Assembly: GCA_043798715.1 (NCBI GenBank)
Contig: JAZDOK010000009.1
Span: forward strand, 1-49,554
Reading direction: 5' to 3'
Length of the DNA: 49,554 nucleotides
Source: JAZDOK01 sp043798715
GTDB lineage: Bacteria > Vulcanimicrobiota > JAZDOK01
Below the pieces are notes generated by a model that had not been told where the DNA came from, did not search any database, and saw only the letters and a program-made list of their open reading frames with translations. A program made the translations under genes and the position numbers. This document shows, in pieces, positions 25,682 to 34,500 of this stretch. The first letter of the stretch is position 1; each line of letters begins with the position of its first letter.

Positions 25682-27043
25682 TTATTCCTGAATCGCTGCC
25701 TTCTCCGGCTGCTTCTCGGTGGACGGGCGATCCGCTTCGGTAAAGACCACCTTCGAAACGGAGAGAAGAAAGGCCATAACCTTTTTCCTGAGTATGCCGA
25801 ACATGAATGAATTGAGTGTGCCATCCCGCTCCATGTTTTCCCTGAACACCAGCGGATCCTGGTTGGTCATGGCGGCGTAATGGGTTATCTCCTCCGCCAG
25901 CTCAGTGTTCTCCACGGAGATCTTCTCCCTCTCGGCGATGGCGTCAATGATAAGTTCAATCTTGGCCAGGTGGCGGGCCCGCTCATCCAGTTGAGCTTCA
26001 AATTCCTCGGGCTTGATGCCCTTCTGTTCCAGATAATCTATCAGGCTGATCTTGAGAGGCCGAAGCTGCCTTAAGTAGTCGTCAGTGAGGTATTCCTTCT
26101 TGTAGGCGATCATTGAAGGGGGAACCGGCATTTCATTGGAGCGGGCCAGAAGGTCGAGAATCTTGTTGTAAACCTGATCGTTTACGATCCTCTCCACCTG
26201 CTCCTCCAGTTGTCGACGCAGAGCATCCCGCCATTCCTTAATCGTTGTGTGCTTGCCTATTTCCCGGGCGAATTCATCGTTCAGGTCTGGCAGGACCTTT
26301 TTCTTGATTTCTTTAAGGTGGAATTTGAAGGTGACTCTTCTCCCCTTGAGATCCGTGGGATAATCCTCCGGGAAGGTGACCTCGAAGTTTTTTTTCTCAC
26401 CTTTTCTCATCCCGAGCAGATTGTCCAGGAACCCCGGAAGAAAAAGTTCTTCTTTCAGTTCAACGAGTTGATTCTCGGCTTTCCCGTGTTCAACCGGTTT
26501 TCCGTCCTCGAAGGATTCAAAATCAACGCTGGCCAGGTCGCTGTTCTCAAGGGGACGGTCTTCCTCAACACTCACCAGGCGGGCCATGCGCTCACGAATT
26601 TCCTGCAGGGTGTCCTCCACGTCCTTCTCGCTCAGCGCGGGTCTTTCCTGAGTGATTTCGAGGCCTTTATATTCCCCGAGTTCAAAGGCCGGCTTTACTT
26701 CAAAGGAAGCTTTAAAACAAATGAGTTCCCCCTCCTCAAAAGGTTTGAGGTCAAAGTGGGGATGAGTCAAGGGAGTCAGGTTCTCCTTTTCAAGGGCCTC
26801 CATAAAGGCCTTTGGAACGAGTTCTTCCGCCAGATCTTTCCTGAAGGTGTCCTTTTTAATATGCCGCTTGAGCAGGTTAATCGGAGCCTTGCCCTTGCGA
26901 AAGCCGGGAACCCTCGTCTCGCGTGAAATTTTTCGAAACAGCAAATCTGCGGTCTTCTGCACCCTCTCCCGCGGGATCTCGACTTCCAGAGTTCTCTCCA
27001 CTTCCGAGGGGGACTGAACTGTTACTTTGAGATTCTCATCCAA
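25682..27043 (-). CDS. tig: Trigger factor (ribosome-associated chaperone)
   Basis: About 453 residues from a TTG codon at 27041-27043 that has GGAGGAG 8 nt upstream. An ATG at 27076 would add 11 residues but lacks a ribosome site. From the TTG the protein begins LDENLKVTVQSPSEVERTLEVEIP, as trigger factors do. The ribosome-binding loop is VPGFRKGKAP, the signature GFRxGKxP, at about residues 47-56. A PPIase-like FKBP domain (GFLDNLLGMRKGEKKNFEVTFPEDYP) and a long helical C-terminal chaperone domain follow. It binds nascent chains at the ribosome exit. It is the first protein gene after the tRNA cluster. Confidence 0.96.
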   Translation of the reverse strand: MDENLKVTVQSPSEVERTLEVEIPRERVQKTADLLFRKISRETRVPGFRKGKAPINLLKRHIKKDTFRKDLAEELVPKAFMEALEKENLTPLTHPHFDLKPFEEGELICFKASFEVKPAFELGEYKGLEITQERPALSEKDVEDTLQEIRERMARLVSVEEDRPLENSDLASVDFESFEDGKPVEHGKAENQLVELKEELFLPGFLDNLLGMRKGEKKNFEVTFPEDYPTDLKGRRVTFKFHLKEIKKKVLPDLNDEFAREIGKHTTIKEWRDALRRQLEEQVERIVNDQVYNKILDLLARSNEMPVPPSMIAYKKEYLTDDYLRQLRPLKISLIDYLEQKGIKPEEFEAQLDERARHLAKIELIIDAIAEREKISVENTELAEEITHYAAMTNQDPLVFRENMERDGTLNSFMFGILRKKVMAFLLSVSKVVFTEADRPSTEKQPEKAAIQE

Positions 27044-27120
27044 GGCTCCATCTCCTCCGGGTTTTACCCTTATCATCGTCTATCCTGCAAAGGCCCGCCA
27101 ATTGCGGGCCCAAAAAAACC

Positions 27121-27195
27121 TGGAGCGGAAGACGAGATTTGAACTCGCGACCCTCGCCTTGGCAAGGCGATGCTCTACCGCTGAGCCACTTCCGC
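27121..27195 (-). tRNA. tRNA-Gly (GCC)
   Basis: Cloverleaf with acceptor GCGGAAG/CTTCCGC, anticodon loop CTTGCCAAG and T-arm GTTCAAAT. The CCA end is encoded (TGG at 27121-27123). It is the last tRNA before tig. Confidence 0.97.
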
Positions 27196-27262
27196 ATCTA
27201 GAACACGGCTATTCTTCTACGCCGCTTCAGGTTTCCCTCCTTCTTGAGAGAGCCCTGAATAA

Positions 27263-27345
27263 TGGTGGGCGAGAAGGGACTCGAACCCCCACGGTTTCCC
27301 AGTGGATCCTAAGTCCACCGCGTCTGCCAATTCCGCCACTCGCCC
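27263..27345 (-). tRNA. tRNA-Leu (UAG)
   Basis: Class II tRNA with a short variable arm. Acceptor GGGCGAG/CTCGCCC, anticodon TAG in GGACTTAGGATCC, and an encoded CCA. Confidence 0.97.
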
Positions 27346-27355
27346 GTTAGAACGG

Positions 27356-27431
<76 letters not shown>

Positions 27432-27438
27432 ACGGTTT

Positions 27439-27513
27439 TGGTAGGGCGTACAAGTATCGAACTTGTGACTCCCTGATTAAAAGTCAGGTGCTCTACCACT
27501 GAGCTAACGCCCC
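27439..27513 (-). tRNA. tRNA-Lys (UUU)
   Basis: Acceptor GGGGCGT/ACGCCCT with a G-U closing pair, anticodon TTT in GACTTTTAATC, and an encoded CCA. Confidence 0.97.
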
Positions 27514-27562
27514 ACCGTGCAATTGGCACGCCTGTTCGCGTACCAATAATTAAACCACTTTC

Positions 27563-27640
27563 TGGGGTGAGCGAAGGGATTTGAACCCTCGACCCCTGGT
27601 GCCACAGACCAGTGCTCTAACCAGCTGAGCTACGCTCACC
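27563..27640 (-). tRNA. tRNA-His (GUG)
   Basis: Acceptor GTGAGCG/CGCTCAC, anticodon GTG in GTCTGTGGCAC and discriminator C73. The DNA-encoded extra G(-1) opposite C73, the histidine identity element, is visible at 27640. CCA is encoded. Confidence 0.97.
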
Positions 27641-27700
27641 ACGTCCCCCCAGGGGAATCAGGCGCCTCTCTTTCGGGATTCCCAAGCCGCCTGACAAAAG

Positions 27701-27776
<76 letters not shown>

Positions 27777-27788
27777 ATAGGCATTTTA

Positions 27789-27865
<77 letters not shown>

Positions 27866-27886
27866 CTCCCTCCGGAAGCAAAACCT

Positions 27887-27915
27887 AGTATATCGAAAAA
27901 CCCTTTCCTTGTCAA
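27887..27915 (-). promoter_or_regulatory. Consensus sigma-70 promoter of the tRNA-tig-clpPX cluster
   Basis: On the minus strand TTGACA (27910-27915) is perfect, the spacer is exactly 17 bp, and TATACT (27887-27892) matches five of six bases of the -10. The start of transcription falls near 27880, just upstream of tRNA-Pro. The -35 lies in a small inverted repeat (TTTCCTT-GAC-AAGGAAA) followed by GGGTTTTT, which may also terminate the Hdr operon ending at 27954. Confidence 0.85.
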
Positions 27916-27953
27916 GGAAAACTACACAGGAGATGGACCCGATAAAAGAAGGA

Positions 27954-30900
27954 TTACAAAAACATGGCTTCCAGGGCCCGCTCGGCCTCGCGGCTATCGC
28001 AGGTGAATCCGCTTATGGCGCCTGAGGGACAGACGGCGGAACACAGCCCGCAGCCGGTGCACTTCTCGTCCAGGATATGAGCGGTCCAGGCTTTAACTTC
28101 ATCAAAGGCCACGATTCTCCCGCTCACCTCGACCCGCTCGACGGCTCTGTAAGGACAAATTTTAAGGCATTTACCGCAGTCGCGGCAGTATTCCGGATCC
28201 ACGGTAAAACGCGGAGACGCCGGAGAAATCCGGCCGCCCTTAAGCTTTCCGGAAATCTTGGCGGCGGTGACGTGGGCCTGCATGAGAAAAATCTCCTCCA
28301 CCGAGAAGCCCAGGCGCCCGATGGCCTCCTCAGCAGGAGTCCGCCCCGCCCCGCCCCCGTAGTAAACCCCGGACGGGACGTTTCCGTCCTTCCAGAAGCG
28401 CGCCAGCAGCCCGCCGCCCCCCGCGCCCCCGTCCAGAATCAGGAAGGAGGCCTTCCGGGTTGCTACCTGGGGCAGATCGCGGGTGATCCACTCCTGAGAG
28501 TTCACCTCGAAATTCCCCAGAGTTCCCTTGATCTCCAGAATCTGCGAAGGCATGACCACGGAGGCTTTAGCTTCCTTCAGCTTATCGGGCACACCTTCAA
28601 ACCAGATCTTCGCCTGGGGATTTTCGAGTGCCTTCATCCTCTTGGTAAAATCGGGCTGCCGCTCCAGAAGGAAGACGGAATACCCCTGCCGGGCCAGATT
28701 TATGGTAGATTGGCAGCCAAAAATGGCGGCCCCCAGGACAAGAATCGAAGGCTGAAGTTGAATTTCTTCGGAATCAGGCCTTTTCACGGATCGGGCCCGG
28801 CTGACGGCTATCTTGAGAAAATCCACAACCTTCTCCGTGGCCGGCCCCTTCTTTCCGGCATGCACCCAGGCGCAGCCCTCCCGGATATTGACCATCTCCC
28901 AGGCATCAGGACTTAGAATAACGCCATCCCTCAGTTTCCGCCTGGTCCTCATTTCCTGATAGGAAGCGGCTCTTGCGCCATCGTCCAGGCCGCAGCAGGC
29001 CAGGAGCACGATGCGCTCAAGGTTCTGTTTTCTCCTTATTCCTTCTATCAGAGCCACCCCCTCCTCGCTGCAGGCATGGGGGATATTGTTCGCCGAGACC
29101 ACCCCGGGAATCTTAAAGGCAAAATTGCTAACAACTTCAAAATCAATGGAGTCATCAAAGAGGCCGCCGCAATGGCATAAAAACACCCCGATGCGCGGAA
29201 GCGGCGACTCCTCAAAGACAGGCGGCTCTTTTTCGGAAACGCGCTCACCGGAGAAATGAGACATGGCCTCTCCGGCGGCCGCCGAGACCAGGATCTCCCG
29301 AACCAGGGCACTCTCAGAGGTCTCCTGGACGGGAAGAGCCGCCTTTCCCCCGGAAATGGAGGACAAAAGTGGTGTGAGTGATGCCAGATAGATCCCTTCC
29401 CTAGCCGTTTCGAGGGTCCTTAAGGAGCCCTCACGGAGGGGAATCCTCCCTGAGGTGTCAATATCAAGTCCCAGGGTTTTTCCGAAAAAGAAGGCCTCCT
29501 CTTTGCTGACGGCCAGAATAACCGCCCCCGCGTGAATTTCAATTTCCTCCGGCTTCTGGCGATGATCAACGGCACGGGCGTCCCCGCAGGCTTTCACGCA
29601 CCGCCCGCACTCGCAGCAGATCCCGCAGTCCATGCAGCGCATCGCCTCGAGGGCGGCCTCATTCTTGTTGTATCCAAGGGAGACTTCGTCAAAGCCCGCC
29701 ACCCTCTGACGATAGTCCAGCTGCCTGGTATCGACGCGGTCCCGCCTCTTTTTCCGGTAATCGTCCAGAATGGTTCTCTGCTCCTCCTGCGAGATCAGCC
29801 GCGGAAGGTCTTCTTCCTCTCCCTTTAAGGCCCGCCCCCGGAGGTAGCGATCGATGGCCAGAGCGGCATTCCGGCCGTCGGCAATAGCGGAGATGCTGCT
29901 GTCCGGTCCGCTGATCGCCTCCCCGCCCGCAAAGACGCCGGGCCGGCTGGTGACCAGGCTCTTCGGGTCCACGATGATGCGGCCCCCTTCATCCAGGGTG
30001 ACGCCGCTGTCTTTCAACCACTCCGTCTGCGGGCGCCGCCCCACCGCCGAGATGACCAGATCGCCCTCGATGATAAACTCGGATCCCTCTACCGGCTCCG
30101 GCCTCATGCGGCCGTCTTCCTCCTCTTCCCCCTGGATATTCTTGAGGCATTCCAGCCCCATCACCTTCCCGCCCTCGCCCAGGAGGCGGACGGGGCTTAC
30201 CAGGTAGCGAATCTCTATTTTCTCGGCCTCGGCCTCGGCCAGGTCTCTCGGGTGACCTATGTTGTCATCCCGCCCGCGTGGATAGAGAATTATGACTTCG
30301 CGAGCGCCCATGCGCCTGGCGCAGCGGGCGATATCGAGGGCGGCCCAGCCCTCCCCGACGACCAGGACCCGCCCGGGAACTTCCCTTCTCCCTTCCAGAT
30401 TTACCTGCCGGAGGAAGGTGAGACCGTCAATGAGGCCCTCTTTCATATCTTCCTCGCCGTATGCGGCAAGAGCGAGTCCCTGGTGGGCCCCCAGGGCAAG
30501 AAACACCGCACGATAGCCATCTTTGAAGAGATCCTCGATGGCCAGATCCCGGCCTACTTCCACCGAGGTCTTTATTTCTATTCCCCGGGACTCGATAAAA
30601 TCAATTTCCGCGGCCAGGATCTCCCTGGGAAGTTTGAAGGAGGGAACTCCGGCGATCAGCATCCCTCCCTTGTAGGGGGATTTTTCAAAGATGGTGACCG
30701 AATATCCCAGGCCTGCCAGGTAGTAGGCGCAGGTCAGACCCGCCGGACCCGAGCCCACGACGGCGATTTTCTCGCCGGAAGGCGCCTTGTTTTTTTCAGC
30801 GTCCCGCCCTTGGCGGGACGATTTTTTCATTTCCACATCGGCGATGAACCGTTTGAGGGAGCGGATGGATATCGGGCCGTCCACCTCTTTGCGAATGCAC

Positions 30901-31502
30901 TGAACCTCGCATGGCGCGGTGCAGATCCTGCCGGATACAGCCGCCAGGGGATTCTTCTCCCGCTCAAGAGCCAGGGCCTCCGCAAAACGCCCCTCGCGGG
31001 CCAGAGCAATGTAGCCCTGGGCGCTGACGCCGGCGGGACAGGCCGCCTTGCAGGGAGGAGTGCCCCGTTTTTCGATGGAGTAAACCTGGGGAAGTGCCTG
31101 GGGGAAGGGAAGATCGATGGCTTTGCGTTTATTGAAGCTGACCAGGCAGGCCTCGGCGCACTTTCCGCAGCCGCTGCAGCGCTCTTCACGGACAAAGCGG
31201 GGCCGCCTGGTCACCTGTACGGTAAAATTGCCGGCCTCACCGCTGAAGGACGTGATCTTTGAGTTGGTGAGGACTTCTATATTCGGATGAGCCAGAACCT
31301 CCAGAAAGCGGCTGTATTTCTCCTCTTTCCCGGCCTCATCATCCTTCGGCGCACGGCCGGGCTGCACCCTGGACGCTTTCTTATTTTCTCCCAGGTAGGA
31401 AGCGCCTTCAAGAATGCAGGTCTTGATCCCGGCGCCGGCAAGCTCCAGGGCTACAGTGATGCCTTCCGGGCTTCCACCGATGACCAGGGCGGACTTATTC
31501 AT
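27954..31502 (-). CDS. HdrA-like flavoprotein fused to a GltD/NfnB-type NAD(P)H-binding module
   Basis: 1182 residues. In order: a Rossmann motif ALVIGGSPEG at the start; CSGCGKCAEAC (~106); a GltD-type cysteine domain CKAACPAGVSAQGY...CTAPCEVQCIR (~150-200); an FAD site VVGSGPAGLTCAYYLAG (~249); a pyridine-nucleotide site VLVVGEGWAALDIA (~382); AGGEAISGPDSSISAIADGR (second FAD contact); CMDCGICCECGRCVKAC (~625); an HdrA N-terminal-like segment IGVFLCHCGG (~772); a degenerate second Rossmann ILVLGAAIFGCQS; and a C-terminal two-cluster ferredoxin domain (CRDCGKCLKICP, CTGCGLCSAVCP). It probably passes electrons between NAD(P)H, ferredoxin and HdrBC. A GC-rich palindrome encodes part of the linker before the FAD site. 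Confidence 0.85.
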   Translation of the reverse strand: MNKSALVIGGSPEGITVALELAGAGIKTCILEGASYLGENKKASRVQPGRAPKDDEAGKEEKYSRFLEVLAHPNIEVLTNSKITSFSGEAGNFTVQVTRRPRFVREERCSGCGKCAEACLVSFNKRKAIDLPFPQALPQVYSIEKRGTPPCKAACPAGVSAQGYIALAREGRFAEALALEREKNPLAAVSGRICTAPCEVQCIRKEVDGPISIRSLKRFIADVEMKKSSRQGRDAEKNKAPSGEKIAVVGSGPAGLTCAYYLAGLGYSVTIFEKSPYKGGMLIAGVPSFKLPREILAAEIDFIESRGIEIKTSVEVGRDLAIEDLFKDGYRAVFLALGAHQGLALAAYGEEDMKEGLIDGLTFLRQVNLEGRREVPGRVLVVGEGWAALDIARCARRMGAREVIILYPRGRDDNIGHPRDLAEAEAEKIEIRYLVSPVRLLGEGGKVMGLECLKNIQGEEEEDGRMRPEPVEGSEFIIEGDLVISAVGRRPQTEWLKDSGVTLDEGGRIIVDPKSLVTSRPGVFAGGEAISGPDSSISAIADGRNAALAIDRYLRGRALKGEEEDLPRLISQEEQRTILDDYRKKRRDRVDTRQLDYRQRVAGFDEVSLGYNKNEAALEAMRCMDCGICCECGRCVKACGDARAVDHRQKPEEIEIHAGAVILAVSKEEAFFFGKTLGLDIDTSGRIPLREGSLRTLETAREGIYLASLTPLLSSISGGKAALPVQETSESALVREILVSAAAGEAMSHFSGERVSEKEPPVFEESPLPRIGVFLCHCGGLFDDSIDFEVVSNFAFKIPGVVSANNIPHACSEEGVALIEGIRRKQNLERIVLLACCGLDDGARAASYQEMRTRRKLRDGVILSPDAWEMVNIREGCAWVHAGKKGPATEKVVDFLKIAVSRARSVKRPDSEEIQLQPSILVLGAAIFGCQSTINLARQGYSVFLLERQPDFTKRMKALENPQAKIWFEGVPDKLKEAKASVVMPSQILEIKGTLGNFEVNSQEWITRDLPQVATRKASFLILDGGAGGGGLLARFWKDGNVPSGVYYGGGAGRTPAEEAIGRLGFSVEEIFLMQAHVTAAKISGKLKGGRISPASPRFTVDPEYCRDCGKCLKICPYRAVERVEVSGRIVAFDEVKAWTAHILDEKCTGCGLCSAVCPSGAISGFTCDSREAERALEAMFL
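30800..30820. repeat. GC-rich palindrome in the linker of the HdrA/GltD fusion gene
   Basis: CGTCCCGCC and GGCGGGACG flank CTT, a variant of the CCCCGCC-N3-GGCGGGG family with the same 3-nt spacer. It encodes SSRQGRD in the low-complexity linker just before the FAD-binding GSGPAG domain. Confidence 0.6.
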
Positions 31503-31516
31503 GTTCTGGTAATCCT

Positions 31517-31544
31517 TCCAGGGCGACGCATGCGTCTCCCCTAC
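31517..31544. repeat. 28-bp palindromic element, copy 1 (supplies the hdrA stop codon)
   Basis: Degenerate copy ending TCTCCCCTAC with a GCATGC core. On the minus strand its TAG is the in-frame stop of the 1155-residue HdrA (31541-31543). The rest lies in the 38-bp gap before the next gene and includes its upstream spacer. Confidence 0.75.
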
Positions 31545-34500
31545 TTCCTTTCTGGAACCCTCAGGATAAGGAGATCCTCAAGAGGGACTTCCTTCGCCTC
31601 CTCCGGTAGGGGCGAAACATTTTTCGCCCCTACGCAATGGGCGACGCATGCGTCGCCCCTACCGGAGGCACCCCGGGAAAAACGTCCCAACCCGAAGGGC
31701 CCGGGCAGGGGCTTTACGGGGAGAAGCTTTCCGCGGCGCCAGCCCATGACCGGCGGTTTGACGGGAAGGAGGAGAGATTTCCTGACAGGGATGATCGCGG
31801 AGGTCGGCTGTTCCAGGAGAGGGAACTCCTCCGCCCCCTCTCCTGACGGCTCTGAAACTTCAAGGGCGATTTCTTCGGAAGCGGGCGGTTCTTCTTTTCC
31901 TTCTTCGAGAGGAGGTTCCTCGATCGCTGCTTCTTCGGGTAGGGACGAAGCATTCTTCGCCTCTACTTCCTCCAGGGATACTTCCACGACCGAGTCGTCG
32001 ATGAAGACTTCGGTGTCCAGGAAAGCCTTAAGATCATCAGGAAGTTCCTCAAACGATACGGCCGACTTTGAAGGCTTCTTAATTTCGTCCGATGGAGGCG
32101 GGAGTTCGAGATCCCCCTTAAGATCCTGCAAGAATGACAGTGCCGCCTCATCCTCCACGGGTAGGGGTGAAAAATTTTTCGCCCCTACTTCCTCCGGGAA
32201 GGGCTCAACCTCAGGCAAGTCCATGGGGGGGAGTTCTTCCTCTTCCGGAAGCTCGAAGGGAATCGGCCGGATGAGAAAATCTACGGCGCCCTCCGTTTGG
32301 CCGGCTTTTTTCTCCGAGACGCCTGCCGTACTCTCATTTATAAAAACGGCCATTGGTTCCGGGATGAGATCGAGCATCGCCGGGGGTTCGGTAGGGGCGA
32401 TGCATGCGTCGCCCCTACCTTCCACCTCAATGGGCGGGCATTCCGCCTCGGTAGGGGTGAAAAATTTTTCACCCCTACTATCTTCCGTAGCGGACTCGGC
32501 AAAAGACGCCGGCTCCTCTTCGACAGGAGACGGATAAAACTGAGGCGGTTGAAGACTCAGAGTCTCCGCGGAAGGCGCAGGGGCCTCCGGCAGTGGGGGC
32601 GGCATCTCTTCCTCTCTCCGGAAAATTTTTCTCTCCACCGGCTGAAAAAGGACTTCTCTCCGAAGAAGACCCTCCAGGCGCACTTCCGGTCTTTCTACCC
32701 TGGGAGCGGCCTCCGCGGCCTTCCGGCGATAATCGCGCCTTAGAGGCCCGGACGGCTTTTCAAGATGTTGACTTTCCGCCACAATTTTTGATTCTTCCCT
32801 GAGCTTCTCTGACGGGATAGTGTTGATGAAGCGAGCCGTTTCCCGTGCCGCAGAGACAAAGGCGCCGGGATCCCGGGTGGAAACATCGGCCCAGCGGAGG
32901 CGCTCCGCCGTGACCCCAAGTTCCTCCAGAGTCTCCTTAAGCTCCATTATCCTTTCACGGGCCGCCTCGCCCGCCTCCCTGAAAAGACATTCTTCCGGTT
33001 CACAACCGGCGACTATAACGGCCCCGATTCCACGGCCCAAGGCCTGGAGAAGGTGCTTACGGGAGACACTGCCCGCACACCCCGTCTCGATGACGAAGAC
33101 CTCAACCGGATATGCCAGGCGAAGTGCCCCGGCCAGATCGATCGCCTGGTAGGCGCCGGAGCAGGCCAGTACCAGAACTTTCTTCTCAGCCTCGTTTGAG
33201 GCCAGGGCCTCGATCTGAACTGAAATTTCTTCATCAGGCCGATCCGGAGAGTATCGCGCGTCACGTTCAATCTCTCCCTGCCGCAGGAAGGAGGAGGCCC
33301 GGGCAGCGGCGGCGTCTGCAGTAATGATACTTTCTCTTACATCCCTCGGACCTAAGGCCGTCCCTGCGCCGAAAACCGCCCGGGAGTAACCTTCAAGAGG
33401 TTTTAAGGCCGGGTGGCTCGTAAGAAGGTACCCCGAGGGATCGGTCTGAACGCGAAGGAGTCGCCTAAGGCGTTCCGACTCCCTGGTCGGGACAAAACCG
33501 GACGCCAGGACCACCAGGGCAACCTCGATCCGATAGAGTTCCCTGAGAAGGGTGTTCTCCCCCGTGATTTTAAGCCGGCGTTCCCCCGCTTCCACAATTT
33601 CAGCCGGCAGGCCGCGGATAAATCGGACGCCGGATCCCCTGGCCCGCGCATAAAGATCCTCGTGGCTCTTTCCGGGCACCTGCATCTCGGTGTAGAAAAT
33701 ATAGACCTCGGTCCCGGGCCAGCGCTCTTTAATAATCAGCGATTCTTTCAGAGTATTCATCCAGGTTAGCGATCCGCCGCCGGCCCAGCCTTTCGGGACG
33801 GACTGCGAGCCGGCGCACTGGATAAAGGCCACGCTTCCGGGCGGCTTGCTGTCGGAGAGGCGCACGAGTTGTCCGCCCGTAGGGCCGTCCGGCCTCACCA
33901 GGGTCTCAAATTCCAGGGAAGTTATGACATTCTCGAATCTGATATAGCCGTAATCTTCAAGGAAAGCCGGATCGGACGGCTCCATGCCCGTCGCCAGGAC
34001 GATTGCTCCCGCCTCTCTGGTCAGCCCCCTGGGCTCCTGGCCAAGATCAATGGCCTTTTCAGGGCACGCCCGGACACAGGCGTCGCAGGCCCCTCCATTT
34101 ATTCCGAGGCAGGCCTTCCGATCGATGACGTAGGCAGGGGAGACGGCCACGCCGCCGGCGGGGTAGATAGCCTTTCTGGATGAGAATCCTGCATCACGGG
34201 CATTGGGAACTTCTACCGGACAAACTTTCAGGCAGGCGCCGCAGGACGTGCAGGCCTCCGTGACGTGGCGCGGCTCGAGAATGATTTTTACCGCGTAGTT
34301 TCCAGCCTCCCCCGCGACATCCTCGACACTGCTTCCTGCCAGAAGTTCAATTTCCGGGTGCTTCTCCACCTCGGCCATCCGAAGGCCGAGAACGCATAGA
34401 GGCGACTCCATCCCCGGGAAGATCCGATCCAGACGCGAAAGAAGCCCGCCCAGCGATGGTTCTTTTTCCACCAGGGTCACCGGATGCCCGCTCCCGGCAA

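Noticed and set aside
30252..31262. 336-residue plus-strand frame
   Set aside because: Antisense to the HdrA/GltD fusion gene. Composition follows complementary codons only.
31517..32478. CRISPR array
   Set aside because: Palindromes are irregularly spaced (0 to ~280 bp), translated, and have no uniform spacers or cas genes.
31287..32537. 416-residue plus-strand frame over the HdrA tail
   Set aside because: It is the Ser-rich antisense of the acidic hdrA tail, kept open partly because the palindromes read the same on both strands. No ribosome site or domain.
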